From Streptomyces sindenensis (lineage in GTDB: Bacteria > Actinomycetota > Actinomycetes > Streptomycetales > Streptomycetaceae), in assembly GCF_014649035.1 (NCBI RefSeq), contig NZ_BMSG01000003.1, positions 124,001 to 188,000 of the forward strand: DNA of 64,000 nt. The letters are read 5' to 3'. The notes beneath the pieces are model-generated. The model was not told where the DNA came from. It was given only the letters and a program-made list of their open reading frames with translations, and searched no databases. The position numbers and the translations under genes were made by a program. Below, one piece after another: positions 8,378-19,092 of the stretch. The number at the start of each line of letters is the position of its first letter. Position 1 is the first letter of the stretch.

Positions 8378-9730
8378 GTGACCGTGAACGCCAATACCTC
8401 CGTCGCCGGTGGCAACACCTGGCGAGACCTTCCCGCGGCGCAGCAGCCCGAGTACCCCGACTCCGAGGCGCTGCGCGATGTACTCGCGGACCTCGCGTCG
8501 TATCCGCCGCTCGTCTTCGCGGGCGAGTGCGACCAGCTGCGCGCCCGTCTGGGAGCCGTCGCCAAGGGCGAGGCGTTCCTGCTCCAGGGTGGCGACTGCG
8601 CCGAGGCCTTCGACGCCGTGTCCGCCGAGCACATCCGGGCCAAGCTGAAGACGCTGCTCCAGATGAGCGCCGTCCTGACCTACGCCGCCTCCGTGCCGGT
8701 CGTCAAGGTCGGCCGGATCGCGGGCCAGTACTCCAAGCCGCGCTCCAAGCCGACCGAGACCCGCGACGGCGTGACCCTGCCGACCTACCGCGGCGACTCG
8801 GTGAACGGCTTCGCCTTCACCGAGAAGGACCGGGTCCCGGACCCGGCGCGGCTGAAGCAGATGTACCACGCGTCCTCCTCCACGCTGAACCTGGTGCGCG
8901 CCTTCACCACCGGCGGTTACGCCGACCTGCGCCAGGTCCACGCCTGGAACCAGGACTTCGTGAAGTCGTCCCCCGCCGGCCAGCGCTACGAGGCGCTGGC
9001 CCGCGAGATCGACAGCGCGCTCAACTTCATGAAGGCGTGCGGCACCGACCCGGCCGAGTTCAAGGCGGTCGAGTTCTACGCCTCGCACGAGGCGCTGCTG
9101 CTGGACTACGAGACGGCGCTGACCCGCACCGACTCGCGCACCGGCGAGCTGTACGACACGTCCGGCCACATGGTCTGGATCGGTGAGCGCACCCGCCAGA
9201 TGGACGGCGCGCACATCGAGTTCGCCTCGAAGGTCCGCAACCCCATCGGCATCAAGCTCGGCCCGACGACCACCGTCGACGAGGCGCTCGGCTACATCGA
9301 CCGCCTCGACCCCGAGCGCGAGCCCGGCCGGCTGACCTTCATCGTCCGCATGGGCGCCGACAAGGTCCGCGACAAGCTCCCCGAGCTGGTCGAGAAGGTC
9401 ACCGCCTCCGGTGCGACCGTCGCCTGGGTGACCGACCCCATGCACGGCAACACCTTCGAGGCCGCCTCCGGCCACAAGACGCGCCGCTTCGACGACGTCC
9501 TGGACGAGGTCAAGGGCTTCTTCGAGGTCCACAAGGGCCTCGGCACCCACCCGGGCGGCATCCACGTGGAGCTGACCGGCGACGACGTCACCGAGTGCGT
9601 GGGCGGCGGCCACGAGATCTTCGTGGACGATCTGCACCAGCGCTACGAGACGGCCTGCGACCCCCGGCTCAACCGCAGCCAGTCGCTCGACCTGGCCTTC
9701 CTCGTCGCCGAGATGTACCGCGACCAGTAA
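8378..9730 (+). CDS. aroG: Class II (plant-type) DAHP synthase
   Basis: This enzyme of about 450 residues condenses phosphoenolpyruvate and erythrose-4-phosphate to DAHP, the first step of the shikimate pathway. Class II hallmarks are the early LLQGGDCAEAF (metal-binding Cys) near residue 70, YRGDSVNGFAF near 147, WIGERTRQ near 268, and DPMHGNT near 352 with metal and substrate ligands. It lies back to back with the trp leader, so aromatic entry and the Trp branch diverge from one short region. I choose GTG 8378 because a TAATGT box (8365-8370) ends 7 nt before it, suggesting a leaderless mRNA; the frame is open to 8318 without a ribosome site. Confidence 0.92.
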   Translation: MTVNANTSVAGGNTWRDLPAAQQPEYPDSEALRDVLADLASYPPLVFAGECDQLRARLGAVAKGEAFLLQGGDCAEAFDAVSAEHIRAKLKTLLQMSAVLTYAASVPVVKVGRIAGQYSKPRSKPTETRDGVTLPTYRGDSVNGFAFTEKDRVPDPARLKQMYHASSSTLNLVRAFTTGGYADLRQVHAWNQDFVKSSPAGQRYEALAREIDSALNFMKACGTDPAEFKAVEFYASHEALLLDYETALTRTDSRTGELYDTSGHMVWIGERTRQMDGAHIEFASKVRNPIGIKLGPTTTVDEALGYIDRLDPEREPGRLTFIVRMGADKVRDKLPELVEKVTASGATVAWVTDPMHGNTFEAASGHKTRRFDDVLDEVKGFFEVHKGLGTHPGGIHVELTGDDVTECVGGGHEIFVDDLHQRYETACDPRLNRSQSLDLAFLVAEMYRDQ

Positions 9731-9750
9731 GAAGTCTGCACCGGACGCAC

Positions 9751-9787
9751 CTGTGGGGCACGGATCGATGTGATCCGTGCCCCACAG
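9751..9787 (+). terminator. Hairpin terminator after DAHP synthase
   Basis: A perfect 16-bp inverted repeat (9751-9766 with 9772-9787) with 5-nt loop lies 20 nt after the DAHP synthase stop. There is no U-tract, which is normal for Streptomyces terminators. It insulates the downstream iron-regulated gene. Confidence 0.8.
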
Positions 9788-9828
9788 TCGTACCCAGGGC
9801 TTTTACGCCACCCGGGGGACGGGTAAGG

Positions 9829-9847
9829 TTAGGTTAGCCTCACCGAT
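9829..9847 (+). promoter_or_regulatory. Iron box (DmdR1/IdeR/DtxR-type operator)
   Basis: TTAGGTTAGCCTCACCGAT matches the DtxR-family consensus TTAGGTTAGGCTAACCTAA at most positions (left half perfect, right half degenerate). It lies 48 nt before the bacterioferritin-associated ferredoxin start, where Fe2+-bound repressor would block transcription, so the ferredoxin should be made under iron limitation. Confidence 0.75.
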
Positions 9848-9894
9848 CAAGACGGGGACGGCGCCAGCGACCGACCCGCAGGGAGGTGAACCGC

Positions 9895-10137
9895 ATGTAC
9901 GTCTGCTCCTGCTTCGGCGTCACCGAGGCCCAGGTCAAGAAGCATGCGGACGCCGGTGCCTGCACACCCCGGCAGATCGCGTCGGCCTGCAAGGCCGGCA
10001 CGGACTGCGGTGGATGTGTGCGCCGTATCCAGGCCCTGCTGGGACGCGGTGACTGCCCGCGCCGCGAGCTGCTCGACCAGCGGCAGGAACCCGTGGTCGC
10101 CGCCGTCACGAGCCCGGTCCTCTCCGACGCCGCCTGA
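9895..10137 (+). CDS. bfd: Bacterioferritin-associated ferredoxin ([2Fe-2S] BFD domain)
   Basis: This 80-residue protein has four Cys in the BFD pattern: CSC near residues 4-6, then CKAGTDCGGC (residues 32-41). Together they ligate a [2Fe-2S] cluster. Bfd donates electrons to bacterioferritin so that stored Fe3+ is released as Fe2+. ATG 9895 is preceded by GGGAGGTG. A DtxR-type iron box lies just upstream, consistent with induction at low iron. The bacterioferritin gene itself is convergent and only 22 nt away, so the storage protein and its reductase partner are adjacent but separately transcribed. Confidence 0.9.
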   Translation: MYVCSCFGVTEAQVKKHADAGACTPRQIASACKAGTDCGGCVRRIQALLGRGDCPRRELLDQRQEPVVAAVTSPVLSDAA

Positions 10138-10159
10138 CGGTCGTCCCCGACCGCCCGGG

Positions 10160-10639
10160 TCAGCTCTCCGGCTGCTCGATCAGCTGGGCGATGTAGAGCG
10201 GCTCACCGAGCTTCTCGACCAGCTCCAGCTGGGTGTCGAGATAGTCGATGTGGTGCTCCTCGTCCTCCAGGATCGACTCGAAGATGTTCGCGGAAGTGAT
10301 GTCGCCCTTGCCGCGCATCACTTCGATGCCGCGCTTGAGGCGGTCGATCGCCTCCACCTCGACCTGGCGGTCCGCCTGGAACATCTCGGTGACCGTCTGG
10401 CCCACCCGGACGTGGAACAGCCGCTGGTAGTTCGGCAGCCCGTCCAGGAACAGGATCCGGTCGGTGAGGATCTCGGCGTGCTTCATCTCGTCGAACGACT
10501 CGGCCCGGGTGTACTTGGCGAGCTTGGTCCACCCGAAGTTCTCCTGCATCTTCGCGTGCAGGAAGTACTGGTTGATGGCAGTCAATTCGGCGGTCAGCTG
10601 CTCATTGAGAAACTCAAGGACCTCGGGGTCGCCCTGCAT
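10160..10639 (-). CDS. bfr: Bacterioferritin
   Basis: This 159-residue ferritin-like four-helix protein stores iron as a 24-mer with haem between subunits. Diiron ligands are visible: Glu in LTAELTAINQY near 18, Glu in AESFDEMKHAEI near 51-54 (ExxH), and EDEEHHIDYLDTQ near 127-130. The haem-ligand Met corresponds to the MKHAE region (about 52). ATG 10639 has an AAGGAG site 9 nt upstream; the extra N-terminal codons to 10657 have none. No iron box is visible upstream, unlike the convergent bfd gene, so the two are probably regulated oppositely. Confidence 0.92.
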   Translation of the reverse strand: MQGDPEVLEFLNEQLTAELTAINQYFLHAKMQENFGWTKLAKYTRAESFDEMKHAEILTDRILFLDGLPNYQRLFHVRVGQTVTEMFQADRQVEVEAIDRLKRGIEVMRGKGDITSANIFESILEDEEHHIDYLDTQLELVEKLGEPLYIAQLIEQPES

Positions 10640-10797
10640 GGCAAAGGCTCCTTCCAACCGGTGATCGATCTGGCAAGTTGGCCAGATCCTCGCACCGCGC
10701 TCAGCGACCGTCCAGTAAGTGCACGCTTAGTACGAGTTGCCCCCATGCGGGTCCTCCCTGGTCATGACCACCCCTGCCTGTCTGTCACCATGGAGAC

Positions 10798-11430
10798 ATG
10801 GGTCAGCCGGAAAGCCGGGAGAATCGCGGAGCAGAGCAGTCGGAGCTTCCACCAGGACAGCGACTGCAGCGCGGATGGCCGGTCACCCACTACGGGCCCG
10901 TTCCCAAGTTCAAGCCCGACCGCTGGGAGTTCCGGGTCTTCGGGGCCACCGCCGACGGCGAGAAGCACTGCTGGAGCCACCAGGACTTCTCGGCGCTGCC
11001 GTTCTCCTCCGTCGTCGCCGATCTGCACTGCGTGACGAAGTTCAGCATGCTCGGCGCCGAATGGGGCGGAGTCCCGGCGAGTGCGATCCTCGCACTGGCG
11101 CCGCCCGCCCCCGACGCCACCCATGTGATGGTCTGGGCCGAGTACGGCTTCTCCTCGAACCTGCGCCTGGCCGACTTCGCCTCCGAGCGCACCCTCTTCG
11201 CCACCCACAAGGACGGCGAACTCCTCACCGCCGAGCACGGCTTCCCGCTCCGCCTCGTCGTCCCGCACCTGTACGCCTGGAAAGGCCCCAAATGGGTCCG
11301 CGGCATCGAGTACATGACGGCGGACCGGCGCGGATTCTGGGAGGAGCGGGGCTACCACAACATCGGCGACCCCTGGTCCGAGCAGCGCTACTCCTACCAG
11401 GAGGAGCCGGGGGACGGCCCCGAGCTGTAG
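10798..11430 (+). CDS. Molybdopterin-dependent (sulfite oxidase-fold, YedY-like) oxidoreductase
   Basis: This 210-residue protein has the SUOX/oxidoreductase molybdopterin-binding domain. The cofactor-ligand Cys lies in VVADLHCVTKFS near residue 78, with the following WAEYGFSSNLRLADF and FPLRLVVPHLYAWKGPKWV segments that are characteristic of cytoplasmic sulfite-oxidase-like proteins. No Tat signal or membrane helix is present. The substrate is unknown. The start (ATG 10798) has only a weak GGAG very close by, so a leaderless or slightly different start is possible. It is convergent with the endonuclease IV gene, 7 nt away. Confidence 0.8.
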   Translation: MGQPESRENRGAEQSELPPGQRLQRGWPVTHYGPVPKFKPDRWEFRVFGATADGEKHCWSHQDFSALPFSSVVADLHCVTKFSMLGAEWGGVPASAILALAPPAPDATHVMVWAEYGFSSNLRLADFASERTLFATHKDGELLTAEHGFPLRLVVPHLYAWKGPKWVRGIEYMTADRRGFWEERGYHNIGDPWSEQRYSYQEEPGDGPEL

Positions 11431-11437
11431 CGGAGCC

Positions 11438-12307
11438 TCACCTGCGGGTGCCGCGCAGCTCCTTCAGCCGGGCCACGTCCGCCGCGTGCCCCTCCTTGCC
11501 GCCGGGCGTCTCGATGATCAGCGGTACGCCCTCGGTCGCCGGATGGGCGAACAGCTCGGCGAACGGCTCCGCCCCGATATGACCGGCGCCGATGTTCTCG
11601 TGCCGGTCCTTGTGGGCGCCCACGACGTCCTTGGAGTCGTTGGCGTGGATCAGCTTCAGCCGCCCCTCGCCGACCGTCTCCACCAGCAGGTCCAGCGTCT
11701 GCCGCATCCCCGACGGACCGGTCAGGTCGTGTCCGGCGGCGTAGATGTGGCAGGTGTCCAGGCAGATGCCCAGCTTCGGATGGGAGTCCAGCGCCTCGAA
11801 GTACGGCCCGAAGTCCCAGGTCCGGGAGCAGAGCGAGAAGCCCTGGCCCGCCGTCGACTCCAGCAGCAGATCCGGGTCGTCGTCATGGGTCAGCTCGTCC
11901 AGCAGCGGCCGCATGTGCTCCCGCACCTGGGCCAGCGCCTCGGCGCGCGGCCGCCCGCCGGTCGCCGAACCGGTGTGCACCACCACACCCAGCGCGCCGA
12001 TCTCCCGGGCCCGCCGCAGCGAGTGGCGCAGGGACTCCACGGACCTCTCCACCGTCGCCTCGGTGTGCGAGCCGAAGTTGATCAGATACGGGGCGTGGAC
12101 GTACGCCGGCATCGAGGCCGCCGCGCACTCGGCACGGAACAGCTCGTCCTGCGCCGGGTTCCCGGCGGGCGTCGCCCAGCCGCGCGGATTCGCCACGAAG
12201 ACCTGCACGGTCTCCGCCGCCAGCTCGCGCGCGTACTCCAGGCCCACCTTGGCGAGGCCGCCGGCCACCGGGACATGCCCGCCCACCGGGTTCCGCAGAG
12301 AATCCAT
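11438..12307 (-). CDS. nfo: Deoxyribonuclease IV (endonuclease IV)
   Basis: This 289-residue AP endonuclease of the xylose-isomerase-like TIM-barrel family cleaves the backbone 5' of abasic sites. Zn ligands occur in the expected order: YVHAPYLINFGS near 78, VVHTGSA near 118, LLLESTAGQG near 159, CLDTCHIYAAGHD near 196, LIHANDSK near 230, DRHENIGAGHIG near 243, and IIETPGG near 275. The ATG (12307) lies 6 nt after the PASTA-kinase stop, with an AAGGGG ribosome site inside the kinase end, so it is co-transcribed with the kinase. GLGY-type variation is minor and all metal ligands appear intact. Confidence 0.9.
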   Translation of the reverse strand: MDSLRNPVGGHVPVAGGLAKVGLEYARELAAETVQVFVANPRGWATPAGNPAQDELFRAECAAASMPAYVHAPYLINFGSHTEATVERSVESLRHSLRRAREIGALGVVVHTGSATGGRPRAEALAQVREHMRPLLDELTHDDDPDLLLESTAGQGFSLCSRTWDFGPYFEALDSHPKLGICLDTCHIYAAGHDLTGPSGMRQTLDLLVETVGEGRLKLIHANDSKDVVGAHKDRHENIGAGHIGAEPFAELFAHPATEGVPLIIETPGGKEGHAADVARLKELRGTRR

Positions 12308-12313
12308 CAGGTT

Positions 12314-14248
12314 CTAGAACCCCTTGGTCTTGATGGTGATCGTGGAGCCCTCGGGGGCCTGCTCGCCGCCGTCGACGGACTGGCTCGCGATCGTGTCGCT
12401 GAAGGACAGGAACGGCCGGTCGACCTTCACCTCGAAGCCCGCCTCCTCCAGGGTGCTCCGTGCCTCGTCGACGTCCCGGCCGGTGACGTCGGGGACGTCC
12501 AGCATCCGGGGGCCCTTGGAGAGGGTCAGCTGGATCGTGTCGCCCTCGGCGGCCTCGGTCCCCTCGCCGGGGGACTGCTCGGCCACATCGCCCGCGGCCT
12601 CGCGGGAGTGGACCCGGCCGGGCAGCACCTCGGCCTTCAGCCCCTCGGCCGCCAGCTCGGCGGTGGCGTCCTCGGCGGAGAGCCCGGTGACGTCCGGGAC
12701 GTCGATCGGGGCGCCCTTGCTGACGACGAGCGCCACGGCCGTGTCCGGATTGCGGTCCGTACCGGCGCGGGGATCCGTGCGGATCACCTTGCCCCGGTCC
12801 ACGTCCTCGCTGAACTCCCTGGTCACCATCCCCGGGACCAGGCCCACCTTCTTCAGGGAGCGCCGGGCGTCCGCGAGGGAAGCACCCGCCACATCGGGCA
12901 CCCGCACGATCTCCGGGCCCCGTGAGACGACGAGCTTCACCGAGCCGTTGCCCCGGATCCGGTCGCCCGAGGCGGGCTCGCTGCTGACGACCTCGCCCCG
13001 CTCGACCGTGTCGCTGAAGACCCGGTCCACGCCCTTCAGCCCGAGCCCGGCGTCCGCGAGCCGCTTCTCGGCGGTCTGCTGGGTCTGCCCGAGCAGCGAG
13101 GGGACCTGGGTGAACTGGCCGGAGTTGATGTACCAGACGCCCGTGCCGATCCCCAGGGTGAGCAGGACGGCGGCGAGCGCGATGATCAGCTTGCGGTGCG
13201 GCCCGGCGAACGGGCCACGTCGGCCGGCCGGGCGCCGGGGCGCGGCATCGACTCCCGCCGGAGGCATCGCCAGGCGGCTGGTGCGGTGCACCCCGGCCCC
13301 GTCGCCGTCCTCCGGGAGGGCCCGCGGGATCACGCTCGTACGGTCGTCCGCGCCGTCGTGGGAGTCCGACAGCGCCTGCGGCGGTACGGCGTCCAGCTCG
13401 GCGTCGGTCAGCCCGGCGCGGGCCTCACGGGTCTCGGCCAGCAGCAGCACCGCGTCGTGCGGGCGCACCTCTGGGTTGCGGGCGGTCGCGCTCGCCACCA
13501 GGGAGTCCAGCGCGACCGGGAGCCCCGGCACGACGGCGGACGGGGGCGGGACGTCGGCGTTCAGGTGCTGGTAGATGACCTGGGCGGCGTTCTCGCCGGT
13601 GTGCGGCTTGGCGCCGGTGAGCATCTCGTACAGCACGACCCCGCAGGCGTACACATCGCTGCGGGTGTCGGCGGTGCCGTGCTCGATCTGCTCGGGGGCC
13701 AGATACGACACCGTGCCCAGCAGCGAGCCGGTGGTGTCGGTGGCCGTGCCGACCGCCCTGACCAGGCCGAAGTCGGCGACCTTCACCCGGCCGTCGTCCC
13801 CTATCAGGACGTTCTCCGGCTTCATGTCGCGGTGCACGAACCCGGCCCGGTGCGCGGCGCCGAGCGCGGCGAGGACCGGCTCCAGGATGTCCAGCGCCGC
13901 CCGGGGCTGGAGGGCCCCGCGCTCGCGCAGCACGTCGCGCAGGGTGCAGCCCGCCACGTACTCCATCGCGAGGTAGACGTACGCGCCCTCGGCGCCTTGG
14001 TCGAAGACCGCGACCACGTTGGGGTGCGCCAGGCGGGCCACCGACTTGGCCTCCCGGATGAAGCGCTCGACGAACGAGACGTCGGTGGCGAGCGCCGGGT
14101 GCATCACCTTGAGGGCGAGCACCCGGTCCAGGCGGGTGTCCACGGCCCGGTAGACCGTGGCCATCCCGCCGACGGCGATGCGCGCCTCGATGCGATACCG
14201 GCCGTCGAGCAGTTGCCCGACGAGCGGGTCCTGGAGGGTCGTGTCCAC
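12314..14248 (-). CDS. PASTA-domain serine/threonine protein kinase (PknB type)
   Basis: This 644-residue transmembrane receptor kinase has an N-terminal kinase domain (about 18-280) with glycine loop VGGMATVY, ATP Lys47, catalytic HRDMKPEN with Asp141, and DFG Asp159. A basic juxtamembrane stretch and one TM helix (about 350-372) follow, then four extracellular PASTA repeats (about 376-644; for example VPSLLGQ, VPDVAGAS, VPDVTGLS and VPDVTGRD starts). PASTA domains sense peptidoglycan fragments or lipid II. The position near class II DAHP synthase and an Rv2175c-like gene parallels M. tuberculosis pknL, though PknL lacks PASTA. The S. coelicolor counterpart is, from memory, PkaF. A TAGACT box ends 6 nt before the GTG start, suggesting a leaderless mRNA. 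Confidence 0.92.
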   Translation of the reverse strand: MDTTLQDPLVGQLLDGRYRIEARIAVGGMATVYRAVDTRLDRVLALKVMHPALATDVSFVERFIREAKSVARLAHPNVVAVFDQGAEGAYVYLAMEYVAGCTLRDVLRERGALQPRAALDILEPVLAALGAAHRAGFVHRDMKPENVLIGDDGRVKVADFGLVRAVGTATDTTGSLLGTVSYLAPEQIEHGTADTRSDVYACGVVLYEMLTGAKPHTGENAAQVIYQHLNADVPPPSAVVPGLPVALDSLVASATARNPEVRPHDAVLLLAETREARAGLTDAELDAVPPQALSDSHDGADDRTSVIPRALPEDGDGAGVHRTSRLAMPPAGVDAAPRRPAGRRGPFAGPHRKLIIALAAVLLTLGIGTGVWYINSGQFTQVPSLLGQTQQTAEKRLADAGLGLKGVDRVFSDTVERGEVVSSEPASGDRIRGNGSVKLVVSRGPEIVRVPDVAGASLADARRSLKKVGLVPGMVTREFSEDVDRGKVIRTDPRAGTDRNPDTAVALVVSKGAPIDVPDVTGLSAEDATAELAAEGLKAEVLPGRVHSREAAGDVAEQSPGEGTEAAEGDTIQLTLSKGPRMLDVPDVTGRDVDEARSTLEEAGFEVKVDRPFLSFSDTIASQSVDGGEQAPEGSTITIKTKGF

Positions 14249-14446
14249 CCCGAGAGTCTACGAGCCGCCACCGACACCCCGGACGGGCCGGGGCACCCCC
14301 GGGGCCGTTCTGCAGCCGATCCGTGACAGGGACACGTCCCTTGGTCACGCCCCCGGGTGGCCGGCCCGTGCGGGGACAATTCAAGCCCCTCCGGCGATCG
14401 AGGAGCGGGGGTCCGGGGGCGGCGCCCCCGATCACGTACCCGGCGC
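14249..14446. other. Intergenic region with a Streptomyces-type dispersed repeat
   Basis: These 198 nt lie between the kinase promoter and the thiG stop. Bases about 14386-14440 contain a TTCAAGCCCCTCCGGCGATC-like segment followed by a GGGGGCGGCGCCCCC palindrome, a pattern that recurs (first half inverted) at about 54673-54735. No gene is seen. Confidence 0.45.
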
Positions 14447-16742
<2,296 letters not shown>

Positions 16743-16754
16743 GGGTGTCCAACC

Positions 16755-16846
16755 CCTCCCTTCGCCGGCATGACCCGGAGCAGGTTCGTACGGTCGGAGG
16801 CCGGCCAGCCTCCCTCTCAGCCCGGTGCGTCCGGGCTCCCGCGAGT
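16755..16846 (-). promoter_or_regulatory. TPP riboswitch (THI element)
   Basis: On the minus strand this reads as a classical thi-box. It has a GGGAGCCCGG...CCGGGCTGAGAGGGAG P1-P3 region with the invariant CTGAGAGGGA, and the downstream sensor ACCGTACGAACCTG...TCCGGGTCATGCCGGCG before GAAGGGAGGGG. The terminal GGAGGGG doubles as the thiO ribosome site, so thiamine pyrophosphate probably sequesters that site and represses translation of thiO-thiS-thiG. Confidence 0.95.
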
Positions 16847-16902
16847 GTTCTACGTTGGCCACCCTAAACCCACCCGCTTTCGCCCAGTAAGGGAGCAGCC
16901 CC

Positions 16903-17247
16903 ATGGCCCGTTCGCTCGACGGACTCGTCCTCGCGCCCGTCGCCGACCAGGCCCCGGGCCAGGTCGGCACCCGCACCCGCTTCACGTACCACGAGCGGGA
17001 CGGCCGGATCTGGGCCGAGTACACGGGCGGTGACGTGGTCCGCGGCCATCTCGTCGGCACCCGGGACGGGGACGCGCTGGACTTCCGCTACGTCCAGCTC
17101 AAGCAGGACGGAACGACCTCCTCCGGGCACTGCCTCTCCACCGTCGTCGATCTCGCGGACGGCCGGGTCCGGCTGGAGGAACGGTGGCAGTGGGAGTCCC
17201 AGGAGGGCAGCGGGACGAGCGTGGTGGAGGAAGTGGCCTCCTTCTGA
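16903..17247 (+). CDS. Small conserved-looking protein, unknown function
   Basis: This 114-residue soluble protein has no signal peptide, TM helix or Cys pair and no family I recognise. The sequence alternates short hydrophobic and polar stretches with many Thr, Arg, Gly and Trp (TRTRFTYHERDGRIWAEYTG, RVRLEERWQWES), which suggests a single antiparallel beta-sheet or small barrel. ATG 16903 is preceded by AAGGGAG. It is divergent from the thi operon and 58 nt upstream of the flavoprotein gene. Composition is like its neighbours. Confidence 0.75.
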   Translation: MARSLDGLVLAPVADQAPGQVGTRTRFTYHERDGRIWAEYTGGDVVRGHLVGTRDGDALDFRYVQLKQDGTTSSGHCLSTVVDLADGRVRLEERWQWESQEGSGTSVVEEVASF

Positions 17248-17293
17248 CGGCCGTCGTCCCACCGGCCATCTTTCTGACGTGTCATCAGGTGAT

Positions 17294-17299
17294 TAAGGT
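17294..17299 (+). promoter_or_regulatory. Candidate -10 box for a leaderless flavoprotein mRNA
   Basis: TAAGGT (TANNNT) ends 6 nt before GTG 17306. A TTCTGA at 16-nt spacing could be the -35. No ribosome binding site precedes this start codon, which supports leaderless translation. Confidence 0.5.
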
Positions 17300-17305
17300 G
17301 GACGG

Positions 17306-18541
17306 GTGAGCGAGCAGCAGACGGAGAAGAGTCCCGCCCGGAACGTCGTGATCGTCGGCGCGGGCATGGCAGGCGTGCAGAGCGCCGTCGCCCTGCGCGA
17401 GGCGGGCTTCACCGGCCCCGTCACCCTGATCGGTGCCGAGCCCCACCAGCCCTACGACCGCCCGCCGCTGTCCAAGGCCGTGCTGCTGGGCAAGGCCGAG
17501 GACTCCGCCTTCGACGTCGACTTCGAGGCGCTGGACATCACCCTGCGCCTCGGCCTGGACGTCACCGCCCTGCGCGCCGCCGCCCATGTGCTGGACACCG
17601 CCGAGGGGCCCGTCCCCTACGACTCCCTCGTCCTCGCGACCGGCGCGGAGCCCCTCGCCCTGCCCGGCACCGAGGGCGTGCCCGGCGTCCATCTGCTGCG
17701 CACCCTCGACGACGCCGCCCGGCTGCGGCCCGTCCTGGAGCGGCAGCACGACGTGGTCGTCGTCGGCGCGGGCTGGATCGGCGCGGAGTTCGCCACCGCC
17801 GCCCGCGCCGCGGGCTGCGCCGTCACCGTCGTCGAGGCCGCGGCCCGCCCGCTCGCGGGCACCCTGCCCGCCGAGGTGGCCGCCCCGATGGCCGCCTGGT
17901 ACGCCGAGAGCGGCGCCGAACTCCTCACCGGGGCCCGGGTCGAGCGCGTCGAGGAGGGCGCCGTGATCCTCGCGGACGGCCGCGCCCTGCCCGCCGGGGC
18001 CGTGGTCGTCGGCATCGGCGCGCGCCCCGCCACCGGCTGGCTGGCGGGCTCCGGGATCGCGCTCGGCCAGGACGGCTCGGTCACCGCCGACAGCGCCCTG
18101 CGCACCTCGCTGCCCGATGTGTACGCGGTCGGCGACTGCGCCTCCTTCCCCTCCGCCCGCTACGGGAGGCGCCTCCTGGTCCACCACTGGGACAACGCCC
18201 TCCAGGGGCCGCGCACCGCGGCCGCCGCGATCATGGCGGCGGAGAGCGGCGGACCGCTCCCGGTCCACGACCCCGTCCCGTACTTCTGGTCCGAGCAGTT
18301 CGGCCGCTTCGTGCAGTACGCCGGACACCACGCCGACGCCGACACCCTGCTGTGGCGCGGCACCGCGGCGGACGCGGCCTGGTCGGTGTGCTGGCTGAGC
18401 GAGGGCGCGCTCGTCGCCGTGCTCGCCGTGGGCCGCCCGCGCGATCTGGCCCAGGGGCGCAGGCTCATCGAGTCGGGGGCCGTCCTCGACCCGGAGAAGG
18501 CCGCCGACCCCGCCGTACCGCTGAAGTCCGCCGCCCTCTGA
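17306..18541 (+). CDS. FAD/NAD(P)-dependent ferredoxin-reductase-like oxidoreductase
   Basis: This 411-residue two-dinucleotide-fold flavoprotein has FAD motif VVIVGAGMAG near residue 14, NAD(P) motif VVVVGAGWIGAEF near 148, the ATG-like VLATGAEP near 107, and the second FAD motif DVYAVGDCASF near 272. A C-terminal reductase domain carries WSEQFGRFVQYAG. The closest types are putidaredoxin/rubredoxin/BphA4 reductases that pass electrons from NAD(P)H to a [2Fe-2S] protein. No partner ferredoxin or P450 lies next to it here, though bfd lies about 7 kb away, so the electron acceptor is unknown. Confidence 0.88.
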   Translation: MSEQQTEKSPARNVVIVGAGMAGVQSAVALREAGFTGPVTLIGAEPHQPYDRPPLSKAVLLGKAEDSAFDVDFEALDITLRLGLDVTALRAAAHVLDTAEGPVPYDSLVLATGAEPLALPGTEGVPGVHLLRTLDDAARLRPVLERQHDVVVVGAGWIGAEFATAARAAGCAVTVVEAAARPLAGTLPAEVAAPMAAWYAESGAELLTGARVERVEEGAVILADGRALPAGAVVVGIGARPATGWLAGSGIALGQDGSVTADSALRTSLPDVYAVGDCASFPSARYGRRLLVHHWDNALQGPRTAAAAIMAAESGGPLPVHDPVPYFWSEQFGRFVQYAGHHADADTLLWRGTAADAAWSVCWLSEGALVAVLAVGRPRDLAQGRRLIESGAVLDPEKAADPAVPLKSAAL

Positions 18542-18622
18542 CCGCCCCGGCGGCCGGCGCCGGCACCCCCGTACGGTCGGCCCGGCTACCGGCTGTCAGT
18601 CCCAGGTGGCACGCTTGTCCCT

Positions 18623-18988
18623 GTGACCGAGATTGACGCAAAGACCGATGCTCTCGTCCCTGCCTGGCTCCACCTCCCCGACATCGCCGAGATGCTCGAT
18701 GTCGAGGTGACCCGCGTACGCCAGCTGGTCAAGGAGGGCCAGCTCATCGCCGTACGCCGTGGTGAGAACCGGACGCTCCAGGTGCCCGCCGCCTTCATCG
18801 ACGGCGACAAGGTGGTCAAGGGCCTCTCCGGCACCCTGACCCTCCTGAAGGACGACGGCTTCTCCGAGGAAGAGATGCTGGAGTGGCTCTTCACTCCCGA
18901 CCCGACCCTGCCCGGCACACCCGCGCAGGCGCTGAGCGAGAATCGCGGGACGGAGGTGAAGCGCCGCGCCCAGGCGCTCGCCGTCTGA
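18623..18988 (+). CDS. Rv2175c-family DNA-binding protein
   Basis: This 121-residue protein has an N-terminal winged-helix/MerR-like helix-turn-helix (about 14-60: LHLPDIAEMLDVEVTRVRQL, then LIAVRRGENRTLQVPAAF) and a C-terminal helical domain (KVVKGLSGTLTLLKDDGFSEEE, then EWLFTPDPTLPGTPAQAL), matching the Rv2175c family. In M. tuberculosis Rv2175c is encoded beside pknL and is phosphorylated by PknL on an N-terminal Thr, which weakens DNA binding (from memory). Here a PASTA kinase lies about 4.4 kb away. Residues Thr2 and Thr7 near the N-terminus are possible phosphosites. A 15-bp hairpin terminator follows. Confidence 0.88.
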   Translation: MTEIDAKTDALVPAWLHLPDIAEMLDVEVTRVRQLVKEGQLIAVRRGENRTLQVPAAFIDGDKVVKGLSGTLTLLKDDGFSEEEMLEWLFTPDPTLPGTPAQALSENRGTEVKRRAQALAV

Positions 18989-19004
18989 CCGATACGACAG
19001 GAAG

Positions 19005-19039
19005 CGGTGCGCGGGCCGTCCGACACGGCCCGCGCACCG
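19005..19039 (+). terminator. Hairpin terminator after the Rv2175c-like gene
   Basis: A perfect 15-bp inverted repeat (19005-19019 with 19025-19039) with 5-nt loop lies 16 nt after the stop. A second 9-bp hairpin (19047-19055 with 19062-19070) follows before thiE. Confidence 0.75.
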
Positions 19040-19092
19040 TCACGACCACGGCGGATTCCGCTCCGCCGTGACGACCACGGGGGAGCTCCACG

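Noticed and set aside
10640..10797. Iron box upstream of bacterioferritin
   Set aside because: No segment here approaches the TTAGGTTAGGCTAACCTAA pattern.
18989..19092. TPP riboswitch upstream of thiE
   Set aside because: CTGAGAGGGA and the ACCTG-TCCGGGT elements are missing; only simple hairpins are present.
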